Below, piece after piece: positions 9,088 through 18,844 of a stretch of 64,000 bases of DNA; the first letter of the stretch is position 1; every line of letters begins with the position of its first letter. This DNA comes from Marinifilum flexuosum. GTDB taxonomy: Bacteria > Bacteroidota > Bacteroidia > Bacteroidales > Marinifilaceae. Both the position numbers and the translations under genes were made by a program. A model generated the notes under the pieces. That model saw nothing but the letters and a program-made list of their open reading frames with translations. It was not told the DNA's origin and searched no databases. Where the stretch lies: contig NZ_RAPQ01000010.1 in assembly GCF_003610555.1 (NCBI RefSeq), positions 310,001-374,000 of the forward strand, read 5' to 3'.

Positions 9088-9708
9088 ATGGAAATCATCG
9101 AAAAATATTTTACAGATTTAACTGAGGAACAAAAAGATCGTTTTGCTCAGCTTAAAGATTTGTATACCCACTGGAACAATCAAATCAATGTCATTTCGCG
9201 TAAAGACATTGATTCTTTATACCTACATCATGTTTTGCATTCATTATCGATTGCCAAAGTAATGAAGTTTGAACCTGGAACAAAGATCATGGATGTTGGC
9301 TGCGGAGGAGGTTTTCCAGGAATTCCATTGGCTATTCTTTTTCCTGAATGCGATTTTTACATGGTAGATTCCATTGGAAAAAAGATAAAAGTAGTAAACG
9401 AAGTAGCTGCAGCCTTAAAATTAAAAAATGTAAAAGCAGAACACACTAGAGTTCAACAGGTAAAAGAAAAATTCGACTTTATTGTAAGTAGAGCCGTTAC
9501 TGCATTTCCTAAATTTGTGAACATGGTTCGCAAAAATTCTTCACCAAAAGATAAAAATAGTTTGGCCAATGGTATTCTTTATATCAAAGGTGGAGATTTT
9601 CAGGAAGAAATAGCTGGATACGGCGATAAAGTGCAGCTTTTCGACTGTACCAACTTCTTCGAAGAGGAGTTCTTTGAGACTAAAAAAGTTGTACATCTTG
9701 AGCTTTAG
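9088..9708 (+). CDS. rsmG: 16S rRNA (guanine-527-N7) methyltransferase
   Basis: Methylates G527 in the 530 loop of 16S rRNA using S-adenosylmethionine. 206 aa with the Rossmann SAM site MDVGCGGGFPGIPLA at 68-82 and the N-terminal LYTHWNNQINVISRKDIDSL signature. A possible -7 element TATCTTTG lies at 9059-9066. It is followed by its own intergenic space and the rpmH promoter rather than by a chromosome-partition operon. Confidence 0.96.
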   Translation: MEIIEKYFTDLTEEQKDRFAQLKDLYTHWNNQINVISRKDIDSLYLHHVLHSLSIAKVMKFEPGTKIMDVGCGGGFPGIPLAILFPECDFYMVDSIGKKIKVVNEVAAALKLKNVKAEHTRVQQVKEKFDFIVSRAVTAFPKFVNMVRKNSSPKDKNSLANGILYIKGGDFQEEIAGYGDKVQLFDCTNFFEEEFFETKKVVHLEL

Positions 9709-9730
9709 GAAAAATATTTTGCATCATCCT

Positions 9731-9760
9731 TTTGTTAGATTAAAAAAAAACTTATTTTTG
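9731..9760 (+). promoter_or_regulatory. rpmH promoter (Bacteroidota type)
   Basis: TTTG at 9731-9734 and TATTTTTG at 9753-9760 with an 18-base spacer match the TTTG/TAnnTTTG consensus. Predicted transcription start is near 9767, giving a leader of about 45 bases before rpmH. Confidence 0.75.
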
Positions 9761-9811
9761 CAGTCCAAAATCAACGCATATAATAACTTTATTCGATAAA
9801 AATTTTTCGCG

Positions 9812-9970
9812 ATGAAAAGAACATTTCAACCATCAAATAGAAAGAGAAGAAATAAGCACGGTTTCAGAGAGAGAATGTCTTCTGTAAGCGGAAGAGCAGT
9901 GCTATCTCGTAGAAGAGCTAAAGGCAGAAAGAAAGTTTCTGTTTCAAGCGAGCGCAGACACAAAGCTTAA
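9812..9970 (+). CDS. rpmH: 50S ribosomal protein L34
   Basis: 52-aa, very basic ribosomal protein of the large subunit. It begins [22 protein letters not shown] and continues with [20 protein letters not shown], the L34 signature, ending SERRHKA. It is too short for a length-filtered gene list. A consensus promoter lies upstream and a hairpin terminator downstream, so it is probably monocistronic. The usual rpmH-rnpA neighbourhood is not present. Confidence 0.97.
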   Translation: MKRTFQPSNRKRRNKHGFRERMSSVSGRAVLSRRRAKGRKKVSVSSERRHKA

Positions 9971-9997
9971 TTTTACAATTAAGTAACCGATATACAG

Positions 9998-10029
9998 AAA
10001 GTAAAGAATTCAAATTCTTTACTTTTTTG
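9998..10029 (+). terminator. rpmH terminator
   Basis: AAAGTAAAGAATT at 9998-10010 pairs perfectly with AATTCTTTACTTT at 10013-10025, followed by TTTTGT. A GC-poor but long hairpin with a U-tract, 27 bases after the rpmH stop. Confidence 0.7.
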
Positions 10030-10258
10030 TATTTTAAGGTTTCAACCTTTCTAAAATTGATTGAGTTCCAAGGGAGCTCTTTTTTTTTGCCTTTTTTTGT
10101 AAGAATGAAGCTGCAATTCCAGTAGCTCATTTCTTAAATCTAAAAATCTCTGCTATTTTTGTAGAACGCAAAAACTACTGAAATAATAAGTATTTTTTGT
10201 CGTTAATGAACTATTGACTTTTAATGACGATAGCCAACCCAAAAGAAAACAGACTCGA

Positions 10259-11086
10259 ATGAAATCAACTAATTTTTTTAAAAGCAGATTCTTTTTAATT
10301 CAGTTAGGCATTGCTTTACTAATAACAATTGCTATTGTATGGATTACTCTTTCAGGATTAAAATGGTATACACATCATGGCGAAAAATTAACCGTTCCAA
10401 ATTTGTATGGAACAAGCCTCGAAGATGCTGCCAAAACAATAGATGAAGAAAATCTGCGACTCACTGTTTACGATTCAATTTACAATCCGAAATATGAGCC
10501 GGGAACTGTTTTGGATCAAAGACCTGTGGCCGGAGCTATTGTAAAACGAAATCGAAATCTGTTTTTAACCATTAATGCGCACCAACCAGAACAGGTACGT
10601 TTCCCAAATTTAGTTGACAATTCGTTCCGTCAGGCTTACGAGTTACTTATTACCAATGGATTTAAAATTGGTCGATTAGAATATGAAAAAAGTCAATTTT
10701 TCAACTTGGTACTTTACCCTAAATACAAAGGCGATTCAATTGGATCAGGAAGCATGATAGATAAAGGTGCAACCATTGATTTGGTATTGGGAAGAGGTAA
10801 TACATTCGGAGTTTTGGCTCCCAATTTAATGGGAAAAAACAATACCCAAGCCAAGGAGAAAATAATCATGTCAAATTTAAATGTTGGCAAGATACAATTC
10901 GATGAATCAGTTAAAAGTCAAATTGATTCTATACAAGCAAAAGTATTCAAACAATATCCAGCTTACAACGAAAATCGAAAAATTCGTCCAGGGAACAATA
11001 TTGATCTTTGGCTGACAAAAGATACTCTTAAGCTTCAACATGCAGATTCGCTGCTTCAACAAAGATTAGGCAAATTGCTTTATTAA
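10259..11086 (+). CDS. PASTA-domain membrane protein
   Basis: Single-pass membrane protein with periplasmic PASTA repeats, the fold that binds peptidoglycan stem peptides in PrkC-type kinases and PBP2x. No kinase or transpeptidase domain is present. I chose the ATG at 10259 (MKSTNFFKSRFFLIQLG); the upstream in-frame TTG at 10214 adds 15 polar residues. The helix is at about 16-38. PASTA units follow at about 45-110 (LTVPNLYGTSLEDAAKTI), 112-185 (VRFPNLVDNSFRQAYELL) and 190-260 (VLAPNLMGKNNTQAKEKI). A -7-like TATTTTTG lies at 10154-10161. It is 15 bases upstream of the pseudouridine synthase and part of a + strand run ending in ddl. Confidence 0.9.
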   Translation: MKSTNFFKSRFFLIQLGIALLITIAIVWITLSGLKWYTHHGEKLTVPNLYGTSLEDAAKTIDEENLRLTVYDSIYNPKYEPGTVLDQRPVAGAIVKRNRNLFLTINAHQPEQVRFPNLVDNSFRQAYELLITNGFKIGRLEYEKSQFFNLVLYPKYKGDSIGSGSMIDKGATIDLVLGRGNTFGVLAPNLMGKNNTQAKEKIIMSNLNVGKIQFDESVKSQIDSIQAKVFKQYPAYNENRKIRPGNNIDLWLTKDTLKLQHADSLLQQRLGKLLY

Positions 11087-11101
11087 AACACAGCAAAAGT
11101 A

Positions 11102-12157
11102 ATGAAACAAGAACCAAAAGATAATATCAACCCGGAAGAGGAATTAGATAATAATCAGGAAGTATTCGAACATTTTCGTTTTGAAGTTGATCCTGGACAA
11201 AGCATGCTTAGGATCGACAAATATTTGGTAGACCGAATGCAGAATGCTTCACGAAATAAAATTCAGGAAGCTGCTGATGCCGGATGTATCAATGTTAACG
11301 ACAAACCTGTTAAGCGTAACTACAAGGTAAAACCGAACGATGTTATCACCATTGTTTTGAGCTATCCTCCAAGAGAGATCGAAATCATACCTCAAGATAT
11401 CCCACTAAACATTGTTTATGAAGATGACGCCTTTCTAATTGTAAATAAAAATCCAGGCATGGTAGTTCATCCATCTTACGGGCATTATTCTGGAACTTTA
11501 GTAAATGCTCTTGCGCACCACCTAAAAGCTTTACCACTTTTCAATTCGAAGGATCCTAGACCAGGTTTGGTACATCGTATCGATAAAGACACATCTGGTA
11601 TTTTGGTAATTGCAAAAACCGAAGAAGCCAAAACCAAACTTGCATTACAATTCTTCAACAAAACCAGTGATAGAAAATATCGCGCTTTGGTTTGGGGAAA
11701 TTTGGAAAACGACGAAGGAACAATTACTGGTCATATTGGAAGAAATTTAAAAAACAGAAAAGTTATGGATGTTTTTCCTGATGGAGAATATGGAAAGCAT
11801 GCTGTAACTCACTATCGAGTACTGGAAAGATTGGGATATGTAAATTTAGTGGAGTGTATTTTGGAAACAGGACGAACTCACCAAATTCGCGCTCACTTCA
11901 AGCATATCGGCCATCCTCTTTTTAATGATTCTGATTATGGTGGAGATCAAATCTTAAAAGGAACTACCTTTACCAAGTACAAACAGTTTGTTCAAAATTG
12001 TTTTAAAATTTGTCCAAGACAAGCATTACACGCTAAAACTTTAGGTTTCGATCATCCTACAACTGGAGAATACATTTCTTTCAATTCGGAGATTCCTGAA
12101 GACATGAGCAGTGTAATTCAAAAATGGAGAGATTATACAGCTAGTCGAGAAGAATAA
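11102..12157 (+). CDS. RluA/RluD family pseudouridine synthase
   Basis: Isomerises uridine to pseudouridine, most likely in 23S rRNA. 351 aa: an N-terminal S4 RNA-binding domain (about 34-95, RIDKYLVDRMQNASRNKIQEA) and a catalytic domain with HRIDKDTSGILV at about 158-169, Asp161 being the expected nucleophile, followed by LETGRTHQIRAHF. RluD is the best guess from the S4 domain, but RluC-type specificity cannot be excluded. It lies between the PASTA gene and ddl with short gaps, so it is probably co-transcribed. Confidence 0.94.
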   Translation: MKQEPKDNINPEEELDNNQEVFEHFRFEVDPGQSMLRIDKYLVDRMQNASRNKIQEAADAGCINVNDKPVKRNYKVKPNDVITIVLSYPPREIEIIPQDIPLNIVYEDDAFLIVNKNPGMVVHPSYGHYSGTLVNALAHHLKALPLFNSKDPRPGLVHRIDKDTSGILVIAKTEEAKTKLALQFFNKTSDRKYRALVWGNLENDEGTITGHIGRNLKNRKVMDVFPDGEYGKHAVTHYRVLERLGYVNLVECILETGRTHQIRAHFKHIGHPLFNDSDYGGDQILKGTTFTKYKQFVQNCFKICPRQALHAKTLGFDHPTTGEYISFNSEIPEDMSSVIQKWRDYTASREE

Positions 12158-12175
12158 CAAAGCACTATACAACCC

Positions 12176-13147
12176 ATGAAAAGAAACATTGCAGTAATAG
12201 CAGGAGGAGACTCAGCCGAGATTGTAATTTCACTTCAAACGGCCGATCATATTTTCAATACTCTTGATAAAGATCTTTACAATCCATACTTAATTGAATT
12301 AAAAGAATTAGAATGGAATGTGAAAATTGAGAATGAATCCTACCCTATCGATAAAAATGATTTTAGTTTTACCAAGGATGGAATTAAAACAACATTCGAT
12401 TTTGCATACATTGCAATTCATGGAACTCCTGGTGAAAATGGAATTCTTCAGGGATATTTGCAGTTATTAAGAATTCCTCATTCAACTTGTGATGTTTTAA
12501 GTAGTGCCCTAAGTTTTAACAAACATGCGTGCAATTCATACTTAAAAAGCTTAGGTTTCAATTTTGCAAAATCGGTTCTCCTAAAGAAAGATGAAGAATA
12601 TTCTATTGAAGAAATTCATGCAAAATTAGGAATGCCTTGCTTTGTTAAACCAAATGCTGATGGTTCAAGCTTTGGAATTTCGAAGGTAAAACAAATTGAG
12701 GACTTAAATGAAGCCATTGAAAAAGCATTTAAGGAGGGAAAAGAGGTTATTATAGAAGAGTTTATTGATGGATTAGAATTCACTTGTGGTTTAGTAAAAA
12801 CCAAGAAAGAGAGTATAGTGTTTCCAGTTACAGAAGTACTCCCTAAGAAAGAATTTTTCGATTTTGAAGCCAAATACGATCCAAATATGGCTGAGGAAAT
12901 TACTCCTGCAAGGATTTCTAAAGAATTATCAGATAGAATTCAAAATATATCGTCCCAAGTTTACGATGCCCTAAAATGCAAAGGCATTGTTCGCGTAGAT
13001 TATATGATCAAAGAAGATGAAATTTTTATTCTGGAAGCCAATACTGTCCCAGGTATGACCGCCAACAGTTTTATCCCTAAACAGGTTACTGCAATGAATC
13101 GCGAATTAAAGGATATCTTAACTTTAGTTATCGAAAATGAATTCTAA
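12176..13147 (+). CDS. ddl: D-alanine--D-alanine ligase
   Basis: ATP-grasp ligase that makes D-Ala-D-Ala for peptidoglycan precursors. 323 aa: the N-terminal domain carries AVIAGGDSAE and the IHGTPGENGILQG loop (about 81-93); the ATP-grasp domain shows PCFVKPNADGSSFGISKV; the C-terminal metal-binding EANTVPGMT is near 291-299. The N-terminal motif reads GGDSAE where many Ddl have GGxSxE, a conservative match. It is the last gene of the + strand run. No terminator immediately follows; the nearest strong hairpin is about 285 bases downstream. Confidence 0.95.
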   Translation: MKRNIAVIAGGDSAEIVISLQTADHIFNTLDKDLYNPYLIELKELEWNVKIENESYPIDKNDFSFTKDGIKTTFDFAYIAIHGTPGENGILQGYLQLLRIPHSTCDVLSSALSFNKHACNSYLKSLGFNFAKSVLLKKDEEYSIEEIHAKLGMPCFVKPNADGSSFGISKVKQIEDLNEAIEKAFKEGKEVIIEEFIDGLEFTCGLVKTKKESIVFPVTEVLPKKEFFDFEAKYDPNMAEEITPARISKELSDRIQNISSQVYDALKCKGIVRVDYMIKEDEIFILEANTVPGMTANSFIPKQVTAMNRELKDILTLVIENEF

Positions 13148-13431
13148 AAAGCTTTTTAAAATAGCTTAAACCACTGATTAGGAAAGTTTTAAATATTCAT
13201 AGAAAAATAAAAAAAAATGTATTTTTTTTCATTTTTTTTTACTCTTACGAAAGGCCTTATTTTTAAGGATTCTTTCCATTCTTATGAAAATAACTACCTG
13301 AAAACTAAGCCAAAACTATTAAAACATCGCGAACTTTTTACAAACTTATACGTAATATGATATAGATTTTAATGGATTATTTTTCAATTCATTATTTCAT
13401 AGTTAAATTTTAGGGTTAGTAATAGAACATT
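13148..13431. other. Gene-free gap after ddl
   Basis: No convincing gene in 284 bases. There is a homopolymer-rich stretch (13203-13240) and a weak 47-codon frame at 13217-13360 beginning MYFFSFFFTLTK with no start context or homology I recognise. A strong + strand hairpin lies at the right end, so a 3' UTR or a small RNA ending there is possible. Confidence 0.4.
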
Positions 13432-13467
13432 AACAAGGAGGCAGGGGCAGCCTCCTTGTTTCTTTTT
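13432..13467 (+). terminator. Strong GC-rich terminator hairpin
   Basis: AACAAGGAGGC at 13432-13442 pairs perfectly with GCCTCCTTGTT at 13450-13460 across a 7-base loop, followed by TCTTTTT. It is the most stable simple hairpin in this part of the window, yet it stands about 285 bases past the ddl stop. It may end a long ddl 3' UTR or a separate short transcript. Confidence 0.75.
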
Positions 13468-13481
13468 ACCCTTTTTCGAAT

Positions 13482-13512
13482 AAAAAAATCCGATGAGAAA
13501 CTCACCGGATTT
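13482..13512 (-). terminator. gcvP terminator
   Basis: AAATCCGATGAG (13486-13497) and CTCACCGGATTT (13501-13512) form a 12-bp stem when read on the - strand, with one G-U pair and a 3-base loop, followed by a U-tract from the A run at 13482-13488. The mismatch is a wobble only in the - transcript, which supports its use by gcvP. Confidence 0.75.
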
Positions 13513-13538
13513 ATATCTAAATTTTTCTTATTGACTAA

Positions 13539-16427
13539 TTAGTCTGCATCAACGTACTCTTCGTTGTATACTTCTAATGGTGCACATGTACACATTAGGT
13601 TACGATCACCGAAAGCATCATCTACACGACCAACTGTTGGCCAGAATTTGTTGTCAGCAACCCACTTCAACGGATACACTGCCTTCTGACGAGTATAAGT
13701 GTGATTCCACTCATCTGCAGTTAGTACTTTGTGTGTGTGAGGAGCATTTTTTAATACATTATCAACAGTGTCAGCAACACCATCTTCAATTTCCTTCATC
13801 TCTTCATTGATCTTAGCCAATGCTTCAATGAAACGATCTAATTCTTCTAATGGTTCACTTTCAGTTGGCTCAACCATTAATGTTCCGTGCACTGGGAATG
13901 ACAAAGTTGGAGCATGGAATCCATAATCCATCAATCGCTTAGCGATATCAGTATCGGTAATTCCTACTGACTTGTTGAACTCACGACAATCGAAAATCAT
14001 TTCGTGACCAACACGTCCGTTTTCACCCTTATATAAAATTTTAAATCCTAATTTTTCGAACGACGAAGCCAAATAATTGGCATTTAAAATTGCCATTTTA
14101 GTAGATTCGGTTAAACCTTCTGTACCCAACATTGCAATGTAACCGTAAGTAATTGGCAATACACTTGCAGAACCAAACGGAGCAGCAGCTACAGCTGTAA
14201 TTGCATTTTCGCCACCAGTTTCCACACATTTATGAGATGGTAAGAATTGTACCAAATGTTCAGCAACACCAATTGGTCCAACACCAGGACCTCCACCACC
14301 GTGAGGAATTGAGAAGGTCTTATGTAAGTTCAAGTGACAAACATCAGCGCCAATCAATCCCGGGTTAGTTAAACCAACCTGAGCATTCATATTTGCACCA
14401 TCCATGTACACCTGACCACCATTCTCATGAATAAGATTCATCATTTCCTTAATTCCGGTTTCGAATACACCATGAGTAGATGGGTAAGTAATCATGTAAG
14501 CACATAAATCTTCAGCATGCTTTTCAGCTTTTGCTTTCAAATCATCAAACTCAACATTACCATTTTCATCACATTTTACAATAACAGGTTTCATTCCTGC
14601 AACTGTTACTGAAGCCGGATTAGTTCCATGGGCCGAAGAAGGGATCAAAACTACATTTCTGTGTCCTTCTCCACGAGAGATGTGGTATTCACGAATAACC
14701 ATCAAACCTGTGTACTCACCAGCAGCACCTGAGTTAGGCTGTAAAGTACATCCTGCAAAACCTGTAATTTCTGACAACCATTTTTCAAGTTCAGAAATCA
14801 TATCAGTATAACCTTCTACCTGATTCATTGGTACAAATGGGTGAATTCCACCAAATTCAGGCCAGCTAATTGGCAACATAGAAACTGCAGAATTTAATTT
14901 CATCGTACAAGATCCCAATGAAATCATAGAAGTATTCAAACCGATATCTTTCTTCTCAAGGTTTTTCATGTAACGCATCATTGCAGTTTCTGAACGATAG
15001 CGGTTGAAAACATCAAGAGTTAAGAAATCACTTGTTCTTGAGAATTTACCATCAAAGTAAACTTTCTCTTCTACTTCTTTTGCCTCAACTTCTTTACCAG
15101 CAGCTTTAGCAAAAATATTTATAATGGTATTGATCTCTTCTTTACTGATTTTTTCATCAGAAGAGATACCAACTGTTTTTTCATCAATATAACGGAAGTT
15201 CATTTCAGCCTCTAAAGCTGCATTTCTGATATCTTCCATTACTACTCCTTCAGGAAGCACAACCTCAATTGTATCAAAGAAGTTTTCTATATTTTGTGTG
15301 TATCCTAAAGCTTTTACTCCTTCAGATAACTCAGCTGCTCCTGCATGGATGTGCTTAGCAATTCTGGTTAAGCCTTCAGCTCCATGGTAAGCTCCGTAGA
15401 AACCTGCCATAGTTGCCAACAAAGCCTGAGCAGTACAAATATTAGATGTAGCTTTTTCACGCTTAATGTGTTGCTCGCGAGTTTGCAATGCCATACGAAC
15501 TGCATGATTTCCCTGAGCATCTTTGGTAACCCCAATAATACGACCTGGAACATTACGCTTGTACGCTTCGCGACATGCAAGGAAAGCAGCATGAGGTCCA
15601 CCGTATCCCATTGGAATACCGAAACGTTGAGTTGTACCAACAACGATATCAGCTCCCCATTCACCTGGAGGGGTTAACAATACCAAACTCATTAAATCTG
15701 CAGCAACCGAAACCAAAGCTTCAGCAGCGTGAGCTTTCTCTACAAAATCAGCATAATCTTCGATACTACCATTTGCAGCAGGATACTGTACGATAGCACC
15801 AAAAACAGTTTCATCAAACTCGAATGATTTATAATCACCGACAATTAACTCAATTCCAAGAGGGTTTGCACGTGTATTTAATACATCAAGAGTTTGAGTA
15901 TAGATGTTTTGATCTACAAAAACTTTATTGGCTCCGGCTTTTTTCTTAGCGCGAGAACGAAGTCCCATCATCATGTACATCGACTCACCAACAGCAGTAG
16001 CTTCATCCAAAAGAGAACAGTTAGCCAATTCCATTTTGGTCAAATCCAACACCATTGTCTGGAAGTTCAAAAGAGCTTCCAATCTACCTTGAGAAACCTC
16101 TGCCTGATATGGAGTATAAGGAGTATACCAACCTGGATTTTCTAAAATATTTCTTTGAATTACAGCAGGAGTAATTGTATCGTAGTAACCTTGTCCAATA
16201 AAAGTTCTGAACAATTTATTCTTAGCAGCAATTCCTTTAATCTTCGCAAAATATTCATACTCCGATAAAGCTTCTGGTAAATCCAGATCTTTTCCCAATC
16301 TAATATCCGAAGGGATAGTTTCTTCGATTAGGGCTTCCAATGATGGAGCACCTACAGTTTCCAACATGGTCTTAATATCGCCGTTGCGAGGACCAATGTG
16401 ACGAGAAACAAACTTTTCGCTTGCCAT
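13539..16427 (-). CDS. gcvP: Glycine dehydrogenase (decarboxylating), P protein
   Basis: PLP enzyme that decarboxylates glycine and passes the aminomethyl group to the H protein of the glycine cleavage system. 962 aa, the fused P1-P2 form: an N-terminal half ([14 protein letters not shown] start, [20 protein letters not shown]) and a C-terminal half carrying the PLP-binding lysine in [17 protein letters not shown] near residue 695. gcvT and gcvH are not adjacent, which is common in this phylum. It has its own terminator. About 300 bases upstream hold no gene. Confidence 0.98.
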   Translation of the reverse strand: MASEKFVSRHIGPRNGDIKTMLETVGAPSLEALIEETIPSDIRLGKDLDLPEALSEYEYFAKIKGIAAKNKLFRTFIGQGYYDTITPAVIQRNILENPGWYTPYTPYQAEVSQGRLEALLNFQTMVLDLTKMELANCSLLDEATAVGESMYMMMGLRSRAKKKAGANKVFVDQNIYTQTLDVLNTRANPLGIELIVGDYKSFEFDETVFGAIVQYPAANGSIEDYADFVEKAHAAEALVSVAADLMSLVLLTPPGEWGADIVVGTTQRFGIPMGYGGPHAAFLACREAYKRNVPGRIIGVTKDAQGNHAVRMALQTREQHIKREKATSNICTAQALLATMAGFYGAYHGAEGLTRIAKHIHAGAAELSEGVKALGYTQNIENFFDTIEVVLPEGVVMEDIRNAALEAEMNFRYIDEKTVGISSDEKISKEEINTIINIFAKAAGKEVEAKEVEEKVYFDGKFSRTSDFLTLDVFNRYRSETAMMRYMKNLEKKDIGLNTSMISLGSCTMKLNSAVSMLPISWPEFGGIHPFVPMNQVEGYTDMISELEKWLSEITGFAGCTLQPNSGAAGEYTGLMVIREYHISRGEGHRNVVLIPSSAHGTNPASVTVAGMKPVIVKCDENGNVEFDDLKAKAEKHAEDLCAYMITYPSTHGVFETGIKEMMNLIHENGGQVYMDGANMNAQVGLTNPGLIGADVCHLNLHKTFSIPHGGGGPGVGPIGVAEHLVQFLPSHKCVETGGENAITAVAAAPFGSASVLPITYGYIAMLGTEGLTESTKMAILNANYLASSFEKLGFKILYKGENGRVGHEMIFDCREFNKSVGITDTDIAKRLMDYGFHAPTLSFPVHGTLMVEPTESEPLEELDRFIEALAKINEEMKEIEDGVADTVDNVLKNAPHTHKVLTADEWNHTYTRQKAVYPLKWVADNKFWPTVGRVDDAFGDRNLMCTCAPLEVYNEEYVDAD

Positions 16428-16681
16428 ATTGTTGTTTATTTAGTTGTTGTTGTTTATAAATAAATTTGATTGTAAAAGTAGCAAAAGATTTAAATTTTCA
16501 AGTAGTAAAATAATCTTTTAAAACGCTGTTTTTTAACATTCCTTCGCAAGTAGAACTATCAACTTAACCTTTTGTTTTTTAGATTAATACAAAGATGACT
16601 TTTGTCATATTTTAACCTGGGTTTTTAATCTCGAACATGTTAATAATTTTGTTTAGTCTATCAACAATCATTAAAAAAGAA
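16428..16681. other. Intergenic region upstream of gcvP
   Basis: AT-rich, with GTTGTT repeats just before the gcvP start. I saw no exact TAnnTTTG on the - strand and no recognisable glycine riboswitch fold by eye. A loose inverted repeat around ACAAAGATGACTTTTGT at 16590-16606 is the only symmetrical element. Confidence 0.3.
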
Positions 16682-16708
16682 AAAGCCCCTTCAAAAAGAA
16701 GAGGCTTT
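16682..16708 (-). terminator. Terminator of MBL-fold hydrolase gene
   Basis: AAAGCCCCTT (16682-16691) and AAGAGGCTTT (16699-16708) form a 10-bp stem on the - strand with one G-U wobble, followed by a U-tract from the A-rich sequence to the left. It lies 18 bases past the stop codon. Confidence 0.7.
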
Positions 16709-16726
16709 ATATCTATGAAACTAAAA

Positions 16727-17374
16727 TTATAATCCTTTCAGAAACACATTGTTGTTGCGTTCGTGACCAATTGTTGTCGATGGACCATGACCAGGATAAA
16801 CCTCCACATCATCAGCAAGAACCAATAGTTTTTCCTTAATTCCTCCGATTAATTGTTCGTAATTTCCGTAAGGAAGATCTGTTCTACCAATACTTTCGCG
16901 AAATAAAACATCACCAGCAATCACAAATTTTTGTTCTTCGTTGTAAAACACAACATGTCCCGGCGAATGTCCTGGTACATGCAATACTTTTAATTCAGAA
17001 TTTCCAAATTTGATTACATCACCATCTTTAATCGCTTCACCCATTGCAGGTGGTTCAACAACGTTCTCAAGTCCTAAACGCACCGCATAATTAGGAGCTT
17101 CTGCCAACAAAAATTCATCATCTTTATGAGCACAGGTTAGTAAATTAAACGTGTCTTTCATAAACTGATTACCCAAAACATGATCGATATGCAGGTGAGT
17201 ATTTAATTGTTTTACCAACTTTAGCCCATTTTTTTCAACAAAATCGATTAATTTTTTTCCTTCGTCTTCGAAAAACACTCCGCAATCTATTAAAACTGCT
17301 TCTCCTGTTTCATCGTGTAATATGTATGTATTTTCTTGCCAGTGATTAAACACTAATGTTTCTATCGTAATCAT
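16727..17374 (-). CDS. Metallo-beta-lactamase-fold hydrolase (glyoxalase II-like)
   Basis: Binuclear metal hydrolase of the YcbL/glyoxalase II group, expected to hydrolyse a thioester; substrate unknown. Start chosen at 17374 (MITIETLVFNHWQENTYIL); the ORF begins upstream at a TTG with no conserved residues. Metal ligands are visible in THLHIDHVLGN (about 57-67), HVPGHSPGHVVFY, AGDVLFRESIGRTDLP and the C-terminal YPGHGPSTTIGHE. 215 aa, typical of the short form without the glutathione-binding helical domain. Confidence 0.92.
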   Translation of the reverse strand: MITIETLVFNHWQENTYILHDETGEAVLIDCGVFFEDEGKKLIDFVEKNGLKLVKQLNTHLHIDHVLGNQFMKDTFNLLTCAHKDDEFLLAEAPNYAVRLGLENVVEPPAMGEAIKDGDVIKFGNSELKVLHVPGHSPGHVVFYNEEQKFVIAGDVLFRESIGRTDLPYGNYEQLIGGIKEKLLVLADDVEVYPGHGPSTTIGHERNNNVFLKGL

Positions 17375-17443
17375 ATTTGTTATTTTTTTGTAGCCCAAAT
17401 TTACATTTATTTCAACGAACTAGAAACATGTTGTGATGAAAAT

Positions 17444-18022
17444 CTAATGAGGAGTAGATCCACTTAAAGCAAAGTGATCCATTACTTCATAAACTGGTCC
17501 CTGTTGAGTAAGTTTACTTTCCATTAAAACAAATTCTGAAATCAATAACTCATCATCTCTCCAACTTTCATGAGATTCCAGGATACATTTTACTTTATCA
17601 GGATTTTTAACACCATACTTTATTCTGCCAATGGTTAGATGTGGTGAAAATCTGGTATCAGGAAATTCAACTATATTTTGCAAATGCTTCAAAATTTCCT
17701 CGCGTAACTGATACATTAAATCATCAGTATTAACACCTATCCACAACACTCTTGCTCTGTTAATAGATGGGAATGCACCCAAAGAACTTAACTGTATTCG
17801 AAAAGGGGGAAATTTTGCTGCACAAATCCTCAATCGATTTTTTATCAATTCTATTTTTCTTACATCAGTTGCACCAATAAACCCAAGAGTAATATGTAAG
17901 CCTTTAAAATCAACCCACTTTATCCACTCATCCTTTAAATCTACCTGAACTTGTCGAAAAATCGCACGAATTTGATCGGTATTATTTATCTTTATTGCTA
18001 TGAAAATACGTGTGGTTTCCAC
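17444..18022 (-). CDS. thpR: RNA 2',3'-cyclic phosphodiesterase (2H family)
   Basis: 2H phosphoesterase, formerly 2'-5' RNA ligase, that opens 2',3'-cyclic phosphate at RNA ends. 192 aa with both HxTx motifs: HITLGF near residue 44 and HLTIGR near 128. It begins METTRIFIAIKINN, as LigT proteins do. The physiological RNA substrate is not known from context. It is divergent from elbB with an 86-base gap. Confidence 0.9.
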   Translation of the reverse strand: METTRIFIAIKINNTDQIRAIFRQVQVDLKDEWIKWVDFKGLHITLGFIGATDVRKIELIKNRLRICAAKFPPFRIQLSSLGAFPSINRARVLWIGVNTDDLMYQLREEILKHLQNIVEFPDTRFSPHLTIGRIKYGVKNPDKVKCILESHESWRDDELLISEFVLMESKLTQQGPVYEVMDHFALSGSTPH

Positions 18023-18108
18023 TTGAATCTATGAGTTTAATGATTTGTAGTTTCGAGTCCACAAATTATACAAAATAATCTGCATCTAAATATTTAAATC
18101 ATATCAAC

Positions 18109-18762
18109 ATGAACTCAAAGAAAAAATTTGCTGTCGTATTAGCTGGTTCGGGCGTTTACGATGGGTCTGAAATTCACGAAGCTACTTTAGCATTATATGC
18201 CATTTCGAAAAATGGTGGCGAATACGAAATCTTTGCTCCTAATATCGATCAATATCATGTTATCAACCACATTACTGGCGAGGAAATGGCTGAAAAAAGA
18301 AATGTATTGGTTGAAGCTGCTCGTATTGCAAGAGGTAAAATTAAAGATTTAAAGGAGTTCGATGCCAACAATTACGATGCAATTCTTTTCCCTGGCGGAT
18401 TTGGTGTTGCAAAAAACCTTTGCACATTTGCTTTTAAAGGTCCTGATTGTGATGTAAATCCAGATGTTGAGACTGCATTGAAAGCCATGCATGATGCAGG
18501 AAAACCAATTGGTGCATTGTGTATTGCTCCTGCTCTAATTGTAAAAGTACTTGGCAAAGTTGAAGTTACCATCGGACAAGATGCAGTAACTGCAGAGGCA
18601 ATTACATCTTTAGGTGCAACACATATGAATACAGGTCATGGTGAAATTGTTTTCGATAAAGAAAATAAAATTGTAACCACACCATGTTATATGCTTGATG
18701 CTACCATTGCTCAAATTGGTGAAGGAGCTGAAAATGTTGTAAAAACATTAATGGATCTGTAA
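18109..18762 (+). CDS. elbB: ElbB, DJ-1/PfpI-family glyoxalase-like protein
   Basis: Class I glutamine-amidotransferase-like fold protein named for isoprenoid biosynthesis; the E. coli homologue has weak glyoxalase activity. 217 aa. Starts FAVVLAGSGVYDGSEIHEA, with the ILFPGGFGVAKNL loop and the nucleophile-elbow cysteine in GALCIAPALI near residue 143. It is followed 33 bases later by a strong terminator, so it is probably a single-gene unit. Confidence 0.94.
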   Translation: MNSKKKFAVVLAGSGVYDGSEIHEATLALYAISKNGGEYEIFAPNIDQYHVINHITGEEMAEKRNVLVEAARIARGKIKDLKEFDANNYDAILFPGGFGVAKNLCTFAFKGPDCDVNPDVETALKAMHDAGKPIGALCIAPALIVKVLGKVEVTIGQDAVTAEAITSLGATHMNTGHGEIVFDKENKIVTTPCYMLDATIAQIGEGAENVVKTLMDL

Positions 18763-18795
18763 TAATTGACACTAAAAAACTCAGAATATTAAAAT

Positions 18796-18838
18796 GAAAG
18801 TACGCATAGTATAGAAATGCGTACTTTCTTTATTTATT
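18796..18838 (+). terminator. elbB terminator
   Basis: GAAAGTACGCAT (18796-18807) and ATGCGTACTTTC (18817-18828) form a perfect 12-bp stem with a 9-base loop, followed by TTTATTTATT. It ends just before the next start codon at 18845. Confidence 0.85.
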
Positions 18839-18844
18839 GAAACA

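Noticed and set aside
9918-10130. - strand frame overlapping rpmH
   Set aside because: Antisense to a certain ribosomal protein gene and its terminator, with no supporting features.
13217-13360. 47-codon frame after ddl
   Set aside because: It starts in a homopolymer T tract with no promoter or known motif. Kept only as part of the gap description.
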